Made by a program: the position numbers and the translations under genes. A stretch of DNA of 64,000 bases, taken from the NCBI RefSeq assembly GCF_030297555.1, contig NZ_AP028136.1, positions 1,302,001-1,366,000 on the forward strand, read 5' to 3'. Shown here in pieces: positions 8,871-17,881 of this stretch (the first letter of the stretch is position 1; every line of letters begins with the position of its first letter). The notes below the pieces were generated by a model that did no database searches, was not told the origin of the DNA, and saw only the letters and a list, made by a program, of their open reading frames with translations. Source of the stretch: Polynucleobacter sp. HIN5. Its GTDB lineage: Bacteria > Pseudomonadota > Gammaproteobacteria > Burkholderiales > Burkholderiaceae.

Positions 8871-10756
8871 TTGCGTACCTCCTGTAACCACCAGGTTGAC
8901 AAAATCCATGATTCGGCGGAGTAATACAAAGGCGGATTGGGGTAGCCCATTTCTTTGCGGTATGCGATTCGATGGGTTGGGCTATACCAGTGCGGCACAA
9001 CATAGTAGCTGTTCCACAGCACGCGATCGAGTGAGCGCGTTGCGGCTTGCAACTGCTCCCTGGTTTCAGAGCGCACAATTGCATCAATCAGCGCATCCAC
9101 GACCGGTGATTGCACACCGATGACATTATCGGAACCTTTCTCTTTGGCTGCCGCACTTCCATAGCGATCGTAGAGCTCGTTCCCTGGGCTTTGGGTGTCC
9201 GGAAAGCGAATGGTGGTCATATCAAAATCATAGTCATCCATGCGTTTTTGATGAAGCGCAAAATCGCTGGTGCGGATATCCACCTTGATCCCTAACTTCT
9301 CAAGATTGCGCACATACGCGGTCAGAATCCGCAAAAAGAACGGCCCATCTTCGACGATTTCAAAACGAAATACCTCCCCTTTTGCATTACGGAGCGCGCC
9401 ATCGCGATAGGTCCACCCGGCTTCTGCCAATAACTCTTTGGCCTTGCGAAGATTGCTACGCAAACTACTGGGCGGCGCAGTGCTGGGCGCTGGCGGCATT
9501 GCCCCAAACACCGCCTCGGGTACCAATTGGGGATACTTCGCCTGCAAGGGCTTTAGGAGTTTGAGTTCGGCAGCAGTGGGCACGGTCTCACCCTCGTAGT
9601 TAGCACTCAAATCACTGTTCTGAAAATAACTTTCAATCCGACTGTATTGATCGTAGAAGAGTTGGCGATTGAGCCATTCAAAATCCAATGCATATCCAAG
9701 GGCTTTTCGAACTCGCACATCTTGAAAGATAGGACGACGCAAGTTCATCGCAAAACCCTGCATCCCAGCACCGTTGTGATTCGGAAACGCTTTTTTAATC
9801 AGAGTGCCATTGTTAAATTTAGGGCCCACATAACTCTTCGCCCAATTTTTAGCGCGGTACTCCACGAGCGCATCAAACTCGCCTGCTTTAAATGCTTCTA
9901 AGCGCACTGCATCATCGCTGTAGAGTTTGTAGACAATCCGATCAAAGTTAAAGAATCCCACCCGCACATTGACCTTATTGCCCCAGTAGTTCGGATTACG
10001 CTTATAGATCATGGATTTGCCTGCACGATACGATTCAATCACGTATGGGCCGCTACCGATTGGATGCTCAAAGGTAATCTTGTCAAAGGGAGTGTGACTG
10101 CCATCAGCTTTCTTGCCCCAGTTCTTGGAGAAAACGGGTATGCCGCCGACCATCAGAGGCAACTCGCTGTTGCGGGTCTTAAAGTCAAACCGAATTACAC
10201 GCTCCGATACCACCACCGCCTGCTTCACATCGGCATAAATGGTGCGGTATTGCGGATTGGCAAGCTTGCTCATGAGCGTATCAAAACTGTGTTTGACATC
10301 ATCCGCCAAAATTGGGCTGCCATCGGAGAACTGCGCCTCAGGTCTTAAACGAAAGGTCACCGACATCTGATCTGGCGCTACTTTTATATCTTCGGCGATT
10401 AAGCCGTAGACACTCGAGACCTCATCTGCACTGCTCACCGCCAATGACTCAAACATCAAAGCACCGATGCCAGGGGCAGTCACACCCCGCAAGGTGAAGG
10501 GGTTGAACTTATCAAAACTGGTGCGGCGGTCTGGATTGGGTAGCGTGAGTGTTCCACCGCGTGGCGCATTCGGATTGACATAGTCAAAATGGGCAAAACC
10601 ATCGGCATATTTGGGTTTGCCATATTGCGCGATGCCCTGAGCGGCCTCGACTCCCAGAGGGAAAATGAGCAGCCAGGAGAGTAGCGTAATCGCTATGAAC
10701 CGCCAATACGCCCCAAACTGGCTTGGCAATGATCGCAGGGGTAATTGGCTTAGCAT
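8867..10756 (-). CDS. yejA: Extracellular solute-binding protein YejA (family 5)
   Basis: Periplasmic substrate-binding protein of the Yej system. A signal sequence (about residues 18-38, FIAITLLSWLLIFPLGVEA) is followed by the YejA-typical start GIAQYGKPKYADGFAHFDYVNPNAPRGG and the family-5 fold (FNPFTLRGV, RLRPEAQFSDGSPILADDV, PIGSGPYVI). About 629 residues from the ATG at 10756, a usual length. It is the first gene of the yejABEF operon and is divergent from fabI, with only 48 bases between the two starts, so the promoters must overlap. Substrate is inferred to be peptides or peptide-like compounds. Confidence 0.9.
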   Translation of the reverse strand: MLSQLPLRSLPSQFGAYWRFIAITLLSWLLIFPLGVEAAQGIAQYGKPKYADGFAHFDYVNPNAPRGGTLTLPNPDRRTSFDKFNPFTLRGVTAPGIGALMFESLAVSSADEVSSVYGLIAEDIKVAPDQMSVTFRLRPEAQFSDGSPILADDVKHSFDTLMSKLANPQYRTIYADVKQAVVVSERVIRFDFKTRNSELPLMVGGIPVFSKNWGKKADGSHTPFDKITFEHPIGSGPYVIESYRAGKSMIYKRNPNYWGNKVNVRVGFFNFDRIVYKLYSDDAVRLEAFKAGEFDALVEYRAKNWAKSYVGPKFNNGTLIKKAFPNHNGAGMQGFAMNLRRPIFQDVRVRKALGYALDFEWLNRQLFYDQYSRIESYFQNSDLSANYEGETVPTAAELKLLKPLQAKYPQLVPEAVFGAMPPAPSTAPPSSLRSNLRKAKELLAEAGWTYRDGALRNAKGEVFRFEIVEDGPFFLRILTAYVRNLEKLGIKVDIRTSDFALHQKRMDDYDFDMTTIRFPDTQSPGNELYDRYGSAAAKEKGSDNVIGVQSPVVDALIDAIVRSETREQLQAATRSLDRVLWNSYYVVPHWYSPTHRIAYRKEMGYPNPPLYYSAESWILSTWWLQEVRK

Positions 10757-10804
10757 ATGCAACAATTGTAGATAGCAAATCAATTTTGAAGTAAAGGACT
10801 CATC

Positions 10805-11590
10805 ATGGCTTATTTAAGCGGTAAACGCATCCTCATTACCGGACTCCTCTCCAACCGCTCAATCGCCTATGGCATTGCTAAGGCCTGCCACCGCGAGGGT
10901 GCAGAACTGGCATTTACTTATGTGGGTGAGCGCTTTAAAGACCGCATCACAGAATTTGCTAAAGAATTCAATAGCTCACTCATTTTTGATTGCGATGTGG
11001 GTAGCGACGAGCAGATCCATGCTCTGTTTGAGGATCTTGGAAAATCCTGGCCCCAATTTGACGGCTTTGTGCACTCAATTGGATTTGCGCCTCGCGAGGC
11101 AATTGCTGGCGATTTTCTGGAGGGTTTGAGTCGGGAAGCATTCAAGATTGCTCACGATATCTCAGCGTATAGCTTTCCAGCAATGGCAAAAGAAGCGCTC
11201 CCCATGTTAAGCCCGAATGCCGCCCTTCTGACCCTAACTTATTTAGGTTCAATGCGTAACGTTCCCAACTACAACACCATGGGGCTAGCCAAAGCATCCC
11301 TCGAGGCATCGGTTCGATATTTAGCAGGCTCACTGGGACCCAAAGGCATTCGGGTCAATGGTATTTCAGCTGGTCCGATTAAAACTCTGGCCGCCTCCGG
11401 AATTAAAGGGTTTGGAAAAATTCTGGATGCGGTTGAAAAAACGGCTCCTCTACGACGCAATGTCACGGTGGATGATGTCGGCAATGCCGCCTCATTCTTG
11501 CTATCCGACTTAGCCAGCGGTATCACCGCTGAGATTATTTATGTCGACAACGGCTTTAGCCAAGTCGTTGGTGGCATGGACGAGGTTTAG
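10805..11590 (+). CDS. fabI: Enoyl-[acyl-carrier-protein] reductase (NADH) FabI
   Basis: Catalyses the last reduction of each fatty acid elongation cycle. The protein is a short-chain dehydrogenase with the FabI nucleotide-binding pattern ([17 protein letters not shown]). The active-site residues fall at the Escherichia coli numbering: Tyr146 in [10 protein letters not shown], and Tyr156 and Lys163 in [15 protein letters not shown] and the C-terminal [13 protein letters not shown] are also typical. Length 261 is normal. The stop is followed within three bases by the chromate transporter reading frame, so the two may be co-transcribed. Confidence 0.96.
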   Translation: MAYLSGKRILITGLLSNRSIAYGIAKACHREGAELAFTYVGERFKDRITEFAKEFNSSLIFDCDVGSDEQIHALFEDLGKSWPQFDGFVHSIGFAPREAIAGDFLEGLSREAFKIAHDISAYSFPAMAKEALPMLSPNAALLTLTYLGSMRNVPNYNTMGLAKASLEASVRYLAGSLGPKGIRVNGISAGPIKTLAASGIKGFGKILDAVEKTAPLRRNVTVDDVGNAASFLLSDLASGITAEIIYVDNGFSQVVGGMDEV

Positions 11591-11592
11591 AA

Positions 11593-12945
11593 ATCGATTC
11601 TTCGAATCAAACCCAACCACAAATACCGCTGCGAGAGGCGCTAGCGTACTGGCTCAAACTCGGGTTTATTAGTTTTGGCGGACCAACCGCTCAGATTGCC
11701 ATGATGCATGATGAGCTGGTCGAGAAAAAACGTTGGATCTCCGAGCGTCGCTTTTTACATGCCCTTAATTACTGCATGCTGCTTCCTGGCCCTGAGGCTC
11801 AGCAACTAGCTACCTACTTGGGTTGGCTGATGCATCGAACCTGGGGCGGCATCCTGGCGGGCACCTTATTTATTTTGCCTTCGCTCTTAATTCTGATTGC
11901 ACTCTCATGGATTTATCTCGAGTTTGGTCAAACCCCTTTGATTGCTGCACTGTTTGAGGGAATCAAACCGGCGGTGACCGCGATTGTGATCGTGGCGGTC
12001 ATCCGCATTGCAAAACGCAGTATTCGTCACGCCATACTGGCTTGGCTTGCGTTTCTATCCTTTATCGCCATTTTTGTTTTTAATGTTCCGTTCCCACTCA
12101 TTATTGTGAGTGCTGGATTGATTGGATTTTGGTTGGGTCAGCGCCATCCAACCCTGTTTGTGCAACCGGCCCATATGCCATCGCATCACGGTGACTCCTC
12201 GATCAAAGCGCTCATCGATGATCACACTCCGACACCAGAGCATGCTCGTCATGACGCGACACGCCTTTATCGACACCTGAGTATTGGCGCTCTGTCATGG
12301 CTAATCCCAATCGTGGTCTTGATTCTGATTGAGGGTTGGAAGTCCCTCTATCCACAGATAGCGTGGTTTTTTACTAAAGCAGCATTCCTGACCTTTGGGG
12401 GTGCGTATGCAGTTTTACCTTACGTCTTTCAGGGCGCTGTCGAACATTACCAATGGTTAACTGCCCCACAAATGATGGACGGCTTGGCCTTGGGCGAGAC
12501 CAAACCAGGACCCCTCATCATGGTGGTCGCCTTTGTGGGCTTTCTAGCAGGATTTGCCAATGACACGGTTCTCGGTGGTTTGGGATTTTGGGGTGGCGCA
12601 CTCGGTGCCTTGGTGGCAACGTGGTTTACTTTTTTGCCATCCTTCCTATTTATTTTTCTGGGTGCCCCTTTGATTGAATCAACCCACGGTAATTTACGGT
12701 TTACCGCACCACTGACCGCAATCAGCGCAGCAGTGGTTGGTGTGATTGCCAACCTGGGTGTGTTCTTTGCATATCAGGTATTTTTTCCCAAGGGTTTCTC
12801 AGGCGGCTTATCGGTATTTGCACTTCTCATCTGTTTGGGGTCCTTAGTTCTCATGCTTCGATTCCAGTGGGGTGTGATTCGTATCTTAGGTCTAGCAGGA
12901 CTTTTGGGCATTCTTTTTGCAACTAATGGTGTGTTGTTTTCCTAA
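11593..12945 (+). CDS. chrA: Chromate transporter, ChrA family (long form); start codon non-canonical
   Basis: A membrane exporter of the CHR family with two homologous halves: the first with LKLGFISFGGPTAQIAMMHDELVEKKRW, the second with FTKAAFLTFGGAYAVLPYVFQGA; about ten transmembrane segments in all. The first in-frame ATG (11701) would remove the conserved LREALAYWLKLGFISFGGP region, so translation must begin upstream. Between the in-frame stop at 11557 and 11701 there is no ATG, GTG or TTG. The best candidate is ATC at 11593, seven bases after GAGG. CTG at 11629 is another. A base error (ATC for ATG) is possible. Whether chromate is the real substrate cannot be seen. Confidence 0.85.
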   Translation: MDSSNQTQPQIPLREALAYWLKLGFISFGGPTAQIAMMHDELVEKKRWISERRFLHALNYCMLLPGPEAQQLATYLGWLMHRTWGGILAGTLFILPSLLILIALSWIYLEFGQTPLIAALFEGIKPAVTAIVIVAVIRIAKRSIRHAILAWLAFLSFIAIFVFNVPFPLIIVSAGLIGFWLGQRHPTLFVQPAHMPSHHGDSSIKALIDDHTPTPEHARHDATRLYRHLSIGALSWLIPIVVLILIEGWKSLYPQIAWFFTKAAFLTFGGAYAVLPYVFQGAVEHYQWLTAPQMMDGLALGETKPGPLIMVVAFVGFLAGFANDTVLGGLGFWGGALGALVATWFTFLPSFLFIFLGAPLIESTHGNLRFTAPLTAISAAVVGVIANLGVFFAYQVFFPKGFSGGLSVFALLICLGSLVLMLRFQWGVIRILGLAGLLGILFATNGVLFS

Positions 12946-12965
12946 GGTTTGATCGATAAGCCTTG

Positions 12966-12979
12966 TGCCAAACTTGGCA
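12966..12979. promoter_or_regulatory. Palindrome TGCCAAACTTGGCA upstream of the MaoC-PrpD-CitE-Bug operon
   Basis: A perfect inverted repeat (arms TGCCAA/TTGGCA, two-base spacer) lies 10 bases before the likely start of the dehydratase gene, within a very short leader. It could be a regulator operator for the operon or part of the promoter (TTGTGCC ... CATAAT). No T-run follows, so it is not a terminator. Function is inference. Confidence 0.4.
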
Positions 12980-12989
12980 TAATGACGTC

Positions 12990-13865
12990 ATGAGAATTGA
13001 CGAAGCCACACTATCCCACCTTCAAGAGTGGATTGGTAAATCCGAGCGTTATCCAGATCAAGTGACCGCTGCACCTTACCGTGCTCTTTCCGCAACCCTT
13101 GACCGTAATGGTCCCGAGCCCAAACCGGGGGTCTTTCTGCCAGAGTTATGGCACTGGTTGTATTTCTTGCCGCATCCCCAGCAATCCGAAATCGGTTCGG
13201 ATGGTCATGCAAAACGAGGTGGCTTCTTGCCGCCTGTTCCACTTCCACGTCGCATGTGGGCCGGTGGTCGACTGCGTTGGGTGGGTGAACTGCAAATTGG
13301 TGATGCGATCGAACGCGTATCCACGATCAAGTCGGTCACTCACAAATCAGGGCGCACCGGTGATTTACTGTTTGTCTTGGTTGAGCATCAAATCTCCAAT
13401 CAAAAGGGGCTTGCTTTAACCGAAGAGCATGACATTGTGTACCGCGCAGCCCCAAGTCCTGATGAGAAACCGCCGGCTCCAACACCCGCTCCTCGCGATG
13501 CGCAGTGGACTAAAGTGATTAACCCTGGTCCGGTTCTTTTATTTCGCTACTCAGCACTCACCTTTAATGGGCACCGCATTCATTACGACCGCAGTTACGT
13601 CACGCAAGAGGAAGGTTACCCAGGCTTGATCGTGCACGGTCCCCTGATCGCCACACTCTTAGTGGATCTGGTTAGAGAACATCATCCCGGCAGAAAACTG
13701 CAATCCTTTGAGTTCAGAGCAATTCGTCCGACCTTTGATATCCATCGCATGAAAGTCAACGCCGCGTTAGATGGTAATGATCCTAGCGGCCAAACCTTGC
13801 GGGTCTGGGCAGAAGATCATGAAGGCTGGCTAACCATGCAAGCCAAAGCAATATTGAGTCCATGA
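12990..13865 (+). CDS. MaoC/HTD2-family acyl-CoA hydratase (mesaconyl-C4-CoA hydratase-like)
   Basis: A double hot-dog-type dehydratase/hydratase. The N-terminal half (PYRALSATLDRNGPEPKPG, LPELWHWLYFLP) and C-terminal MaoC-like half (ALTFNGHRIHYDRSYVTQEEGYPGLIVHGPLIATLL) match the family that includes mesaconyl-C4-CoA hydratase of the 3-hydroxypropionate cycle and HTD2-like proteins. The ATG at 12990 (MRIDEATL) is used rather than one nine codons upstream. Its stop overlaps the start of the MmgE/PrpD gene (ATGA). With the CitE-like lyase downstream it could hydrate a C5 unsaturated dicarboxyl-CoA to citramalyl-CoA; this is inference. Confidence 0.8.
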   Translation: MRIDEATLSHLQEWIGKSERYPDQVTAAPYRALSATLDRNGPEPKPGVFLPELWHWLYFLPHPQQSEIGSDGHAKRGGFLPPVPLPRRMWAGGRLRWVGELQIGDAIERVSTIKSVTHKSGRTGDLLFVLVEHQISNQKGLALTEEHDIVYRAAPSPDEKPPAPTPAPRDAQWTKVINPGPVLLFRYSALTFNGHRIHYDRSYVTQEEGYPGLIVHGPLIATLLVDLVREHHPGRKLQSFEFRAIRPTFDIHRMKVNAALDGNDPSGQTLRVWAEDHEGWLTMQAKAILSP

Positions 13866-15241
13866 CGATGGGCATTCATTACTCTGCTGAGCTAGCGCGC
13901 TTCGCAAGCCAATTGCAATTTGAGGATATTCCGGAAGATGTCATTGCACGGGCAGAAGATTTATTGGTTGATTGGTTTGCCTCTGCCATTGGTGGCAAAG
14001 GTGCAAAACCGGTTGAAATCATCACGCAATTTGCGCAATCGATGGGACCGGTATCGCAACCTGCAATTGCCGGGTCTGCTGAAATCATTGTGTCGCGCTC
14101 CATGTCAAGTCCATTTCTGGCGTGCTTAGCCAATGCTGCGGCATCGCACGTGGTTGAACAAGATGATGTTCATAATGGTTCGGTATTTCATCCAGGAACC
14201 ATCGTCTTTCCAGCAGCATTGGCACTTGCCCAAGCCAAGCAACTCAGTGGTCGCGAGTTCTTAACTGCTGCAGTGGTTGGCTATGAGGTCGGCATTCGTG
14301 TTGGTGAGTTCTTGGGCCGCTCCCACTACAAGATTTTTCACACCACGGGGACCGCTGGCACCCTATCGGCTGCAGCAACCGTTGGTCGTTTACTCAAATT
14401 GAGTCCGGAGCAAATGCTGCATGCCTTTGGTTCGGCTGGTACACAATCAGCTGGCCTTTGGGAGTTCTTGCGTGATGCAGCGGATTCCAAGCAACTGCAT
14501 ACTGCACACGCCAGCGCCACTGGCCTGATGTCTGCCTACTTGGCACAAGCCGGATTTACTGGTGCCCAGAAAATACTCGAGGGCGCACAAGGCCTCGCGG
14601 CAGGAACATCGACCGATGCCAACCCAGAAAAATTAATTGATCGCTTGGGTTCACGTTGGTGTTTGGCGGAGACCTCCTTTAAGTATCACGCCTCGTGTCG
14701 TCATACTCATCCTGCAGCCGATGCCTTATTGCAGGTGATTCAGAAACACGCTGTGAAGATGGATGAGATTGACCGCATTGAGACCCTAGTGCATCAAGGC
14801 GCCATCGATGTTCTTGGGCCCGCTAGTGATGCGACGACCTTGCACCAATCCAAATTTTCAATGGGCACGGTTCTTGCATTGATCTGCAAATTTGAATTTG
14901 CTGGTCTCGATGAGTTCGCCAAACACTTTAATGATCCCGAGATTTGCGCGCTGCGCAATCGGGTGAGCATGGTTTTGGATCCCGAGGTTGATCAGGCTTA
15001 CCCGCAGCGCTGGATTGGCAAGGTCAAGGTGTACCTTAAAAATGGTCGCGTTTATGAAGGCCGCGTCGATGAGCCCAAAGGTGATCCAGGCAATACGCTA
15101 TCGCGCGCTGAAATCGAAGAGAAAGCCCTGCGATTAGCTGCGTTTAGTGGTGGCGCTACCGAACCTGAAATGCGCAAAGCCATTGCATTGCTATTTGATA
15201 TTCGTCGGGCAAGTGCTGTCCCGTTTATCTTTTCTAAATAA
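13862..15241 (+). CDS. MmgE/PrpD family protein
   Basis: Member of the family that includes 2-methylcitrate dehydratase PrpD and cis-aconitate decarboxylase. Features seen: VEQDDVHNGSVFHPG, GYEVGIRVGEFLGRSHY, HTTGTAGTLSAAATVGRLL and SFKYHASCRHTHPAADALL, all characteristic of the active-site half of the family. The length of 459 is normal. It starts by a four-base overlap with the hydratase and is followed 11 bases later by the CitE-like gene. No prpB/prpC neighbours occur, so I do not call it PrpD of the methylcitrate cycle. Decarboxylation or dehydration of a small di- or tricarboxylate is likely. Confidence 0.85.
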   Translation: MTMGIHYSAELARFASQLQFEDIPEDVIARAEDLLVDWFASAIGGKGAKPVEIITQFAQSMGPVSQPAIAGSAEIIVSRSMSSPFLACLANAAASHVVEQDDVHNGSVFHPGTIVFPAALALAQAKQLSGREFLTAAVVGYEVGIRVGEFLGRSHYKIFHTTGTAGTLSAAATVGRLLKLSPEQMLHAFGSAGTQSAGLWEFLRDAADSKQLHTAHASATGLMSAYLAQAGFTGAQKILEGAQGLAAGTSTDANPEKLIDRLGSRWCLAETSFKYHASCRHTHPAADALLQVIQKHAVKMDEIDRIETLVHQGAIDVLGPASDATTLHQSKFSMGTVLALICKFEFAGLDEFAKHFNDPEICALRNRVSMVLDPEVDQAYPQRWIGKVKVYLKNGRVYEGRVDEPKGDPGNTLSRAEIEEKALRLAAFSGGATEPEMRKAIALLFDIRRASAVPFIFSK

Positions 15242-15252
15242 GGATTGCTGCC

Positions 15253-16098
15253 ATGAACCTTCCCCACTTACCACTAAGTGATGCATGTTGCTTTTTGTTT
15301 GTTCCAGCAAATCAACCCGAGCGTTACAGCAAAGCATTCGCAAGTGGAACACAGGGCGTGATTATTGATTTAGAGGATGCCGTTGGTCTAGATGACAAAC
15401 CGAAGGCACGTGATTTACTCAAACAGCATTGGTCATCAATTTCAGACTCTGATAAACAACGGCTTGTAGTTCGCTGCAATGCGCCAGGCTCACCATTGTA
15501 TGCGGCGGATTTGATATTAATTAAAGAGCTGCAAGTGCCCTGTCTCATGATTCCCAAAACGGAGACGCGCGATCATATCAATGGCGCTGCTGAAGAGCTA
15601 GCTAATACTGCATTCATTCCCATGATCGAGACCCCGCTTGGACTGCATCATCTAAATGAAATCGCGAGTTCGCAACAGGTCTTACGACTTGCGCTGGGTA
15701 ACTTTGACATGCAAGTTGAGCTTGGAATTAGCTGCGATGAGCATGAAACTGAATTGGATACCGCCCGATTCATGATGACTTTGGCCTCCAAATTAGCGCA
15801 AATAGCCCCGCCCATCGATGGGGTTACCCCCGCAATGGACGATGGAGTGAAAATTTTTGCACATGCACAAAAAGCCAAGCGCTTTGGCTTTGGCGCTAAG
15901 TTATGCATTCATCCAAAGCAAATACCCGTTGTAAAACAAGCGTTTACTCCCACTCCCCAAGAGATTGACTGGGCCCAGCGGGTGATTGCTGCAGATAGGG
16001 CCTCTGGAGGGCAAGCCGCCAAAGTGGATGGGAAAATGATCGATCGGCCGGTTGTCATGCTGGCGCGCCGTATCCAAAGTTTGGCTGGTAATCCCTAA
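15253..16098 (+). CDS. CitE/HpcH-HpaI-type CoA-ester lyase
   Basis: A TIM-barrel lyase of the citrate lyase beta subunit / malyl-CoA / citramalyl-CoA lyase family. Family marks: FVPANQPERYSKAFASG, VIIDLEDAVGLDDKP (metal region), VVRCNAPGSPLYAADL (CoA-binding Arg), FIPMIETPLG (metal-binding Glu) and GVTPAMDDG. In the second metal motif it reads GNFDMQVELG where many members have G-[ST]-E-D-F; the Asp is kept but the Glu is lost. Length 281. The genes for a citrate lyase complex (citD, citF) are absent, so a stand-alone CoA-ester lyase is more likely. It is the third gene of the operon. Confidence 0.85.
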   Translation: MNLPHLPLSDACCFLFVPANQPERYSKAFASGTQGVIIDLEDAVGLDDKPKARDLLKQHWSSISDSDKQRLVVRCNAPGSPLYAADLILIKELQVPCLMIPKTETRDHINGAAEELANTAFIPMIETPLGLHHLNEIASSQQVLRLALGNFDMQVELGISCDEHETELDTARFMMTLASKLAQIAPPIDGVTPAMDDGVKIFAHAQKAKRFGFGAKLCIHPKQIPVVKQAFTPTPQEIDWAQRVIAADRASGGQAAKVDGKMIDRPVVMLARRIQSLAGNP

Positions 16099-16159
16099 GT
16101 TTTTCGCTAAAAATCCGTGGCAAAATGGCGTTTGCTTTATCCCTTACGGAGACTTTTGA

Positions 16160-17146
16160 ATGAACTTGAAAAAACCTTTAAACACATTACTTGCTGCAGT
16201 GATGGGTGCTGGCTTGCTATTGACCGGCACTGCAAACGCACAAAAATACCCTGATAAGCCAATTAGCTTAGTGGTTCCGTTTGCTGCTGGTGGTCCAACC
16301 GATACGATTGCTCGTCTACTGGCAACCCAAATGAGTAAATCCTTGGGTCAATCCGTGATCGTTGAAAACGTTCCCGGTGCTGGTGGTACCGTTGCTTCTG
16401 CGAAAGTTGCTAAATCCAAACCCGATGGTTACACCATTTACATCCACCACATGGGTATGGCCACCGCTCAAGCTTTATATGACAAGTTGCCCTACGATCC
16501 ACTCAAAGATTTTGAGTACATCGGTCAAGTAGCTGATGTGCCAATGGTGCTCTTGGGTAGCAAAAACTTCCCACCGAATAACTTCAAAGAACTTGAGGCA
16601 TACATTCGTGCTAACAAAGACAAGGTAACGATGGCCAATGCAGGTCCAGGTGCCGTGTCCCAACTGTGCGGACTGATTTTCCAGAGCCGTTTAGGTGTGC
16701 GTGTGACAACCGTTCCTTATAAAGGTACTGGTCCTGCATTGACTGACCTAGTTGGCGGTCAAGTGAACATTTTGTGCGACCAAACTACCCAAACCATTCC
16801 GTTCATCAAAGACGGCAAGGTTAAGGTCTATGGCGTAACTACTCCCAAGCGTCTTTCTGCCCTCCCCAATGTTCCAACCTTGGATGAGCAAGGCATGAAA
16901 GGCTTTGATGTGAAGGTATGGCATGGTATTTATGCACCCCTTGGCACACCAAAACCTGTTCTCGAGAAACTCAATGCTGCCCTCAAGAAGGCATTGACCG
17001 ATCCTGATCTGAAGGCTCGCTTGGATTCTTCGAACATTGATATCGTTCCAGTTGCTAAGCAAAATGGTGAGTCACTCAAATCTCACTTGGATGCTGAAAT
17101 CAACCGTTGGGGTCCAATCATTCGTAAAGCCAACATTCCTGATTAA
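16160..17146 (+). CDS. Tripartite tricarboxylate transporter substrate-binding protein (Bug/TctC family)
   Basis: Periplasmic binding protein of the Bug family, greatly expanded in Burkholderiales. Signal peptide of about 27 residues ending TANA before QKYPDKPISLVVPFAAGGPTDTIAR, then VENVPGAGGTVASAKVAKSKPDG and VTTVPYKGTGPALTDLVGGQV, all family hallmarks. It closes the operon with the hydratase, MmgE/PrpD and CoA-lyase genes, suggesting that it binds the carboxylic acid these enzymes break down. The membrane partners TctA/TctB are not in the window, as is common for orphan Bug proteins. A clear terminator follows. Confidence 0.92.
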   Translation: MNLKKPLNTLLAAVMGAGLLLTGTANAQKYPDKPISLVVPFAAGGPTDTIARLLATQMSKSLGQSVIVENVPGAGGTVASAKVAKSKPDGYTIYIHHMGMATAQALYDKLPYDPLKDFEYIGQVADVPMVLLGSKNFPPNNFKELEAYIRANKDKVTMANAGPGAVSQLCGLIFQSRLGVRVTTVPYKGTGPALTDLVGGQVNILCDQTTQTIPFIKDGKVKVYGVTTPKRLSALPNVPTLDEQGMKGFDVKVWHGIYAPLGTPKPVLEKLNAALKKALTDPDLKARLDSSNIDIVPVAKQNGESLKSHLDAEINRWGPIIRKANIPD

Positions 17147-17170
17147 TTTGTTGCGCTTTCAATGAATCCA

Positions 17171-17197
17171 AGGCCGGTGCAAACCGGCCTTTTTATT
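17171..17197 (+). terminator. Rho-independent terminator after the Bug gene
   Basis: The arms AGGCCGGT and ACCGGCCT, with loop GCAA, are followed by a T-rich tract (TTTTATTT). It lies about 25 bases after the stop of the binding-protein gene and ends the hydratase-to-Bug operon. It also lies just past the convergent membrane-protein gene. Confidence 0.9.
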
Positions 17198-17203
17198 TGG
17201 GAA

Positions 17204-17881
17204 TTAGTCAAACATCCGACCGCGTTTGCGACGTGCCATCAAACTTGCATCAATACCCCATCCATCTGCATCCTCTGCTTGAGGTCTGCCCCAAATCACC
17301 CATCGAATACTCAGTCCAATTGCCCAGACTGCAAGAAATGGATCCAAGAGGTAATCCCATAAATTCATCGACTCATGCCAGTGAATGGACCAGGCAATCA
17401 CGGCAATCGATAACATCAGGGCCTCCCAAGAGTGCTTGGCAAAGAAATAAATTGCAGCAACTAACAAAACTGTTCCTACGAAAACGCTGGAGTGATAGCC
17501 CCACGCATAGGGATCAAACATAGTAAATCCCAAAGCAAAGGGATAAAAGAGGATAGCTACCACTGCAATCAGAATTGGAGTAATGCTTGTAATTCGAAAT
17601 GCATTCCACCCGGTCCATGTCAATACGATTAGTAGTAGACTCAAAATACTCAAATCACCGGTTACTCCCCGAATATAGGCAGCAAATGGCAAACTCCATG
17701 GGGCGCCAATTGCTGCAAACGGGGCAAGTAAAACGAGTGATGCAATGCTCACCAAGAGAAGTCCTGAAATAAACCCATGGCCGATATTGAGAGTGGCTCG
17801 AATCAGATGCAAAAAAATAATGCTGGTAATGAGACTAATCTCAATAAGCGGTAGTTGATGAATCAAGGTGGAGAAGGTCAT
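17204..17881 (-). CDS. Unrecognised multi-pass membrane protein
   Basis: I do not recognise the family. The 225 residues hold about six or seven hydrophobic segments (for example LITSIIFLHLIRATL, ISGLLLVSIASLVLLAPFAAIG, LSLLLIVLTWTGWNAF, ILIAVVAILFYPFALGF, VFVGTVLLVAAIYFFA), a His/Trp-rich stretch IHWHESMNLWDYLLDPFLAVWAIG and a basic tail (MARRKRGR). Its ATG overlaps the stop of the sialidase-like gene by four bases, so it belongs to the three-gene envelope group with that gene and the ArnT-like glycosyltransferase and may act with them on surface glycans. Function is unknown. Confidence 0.75.
   Translation of the reverse strand: MTFSTLIHQLPLIEISLITSIIFLHLIRATLNIGHGFISGLLLVSIASLVLLAPFAAIGAPWSLPFAAYIRGVTGDLSILSLLLIVLTWTGWNAFRITSITPILIAVVAILFYPFALGFTMFDPYAWGYHSSVFVGTVLLVAAIYFFAKHSWEALMLSIAVIAWSIHWHESMNLWDYLLDPFLAVWAIGLSIRWVIWGRPQAEDADGWGIDASLMARRKRGRMFD

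Noticed and set aside
11701..11703. ATG at 11701 as the chromate transporter start
   Set aside because: It would cut off the conserved N-terminal FGGP region, which is encoded in frame just upstream.
13862..15241. Methylcitrate cycle (prpD)
   Set aside because: No prpB or prpC nearby and the neighbours point to a CoA-ester route, so only the family name is given.
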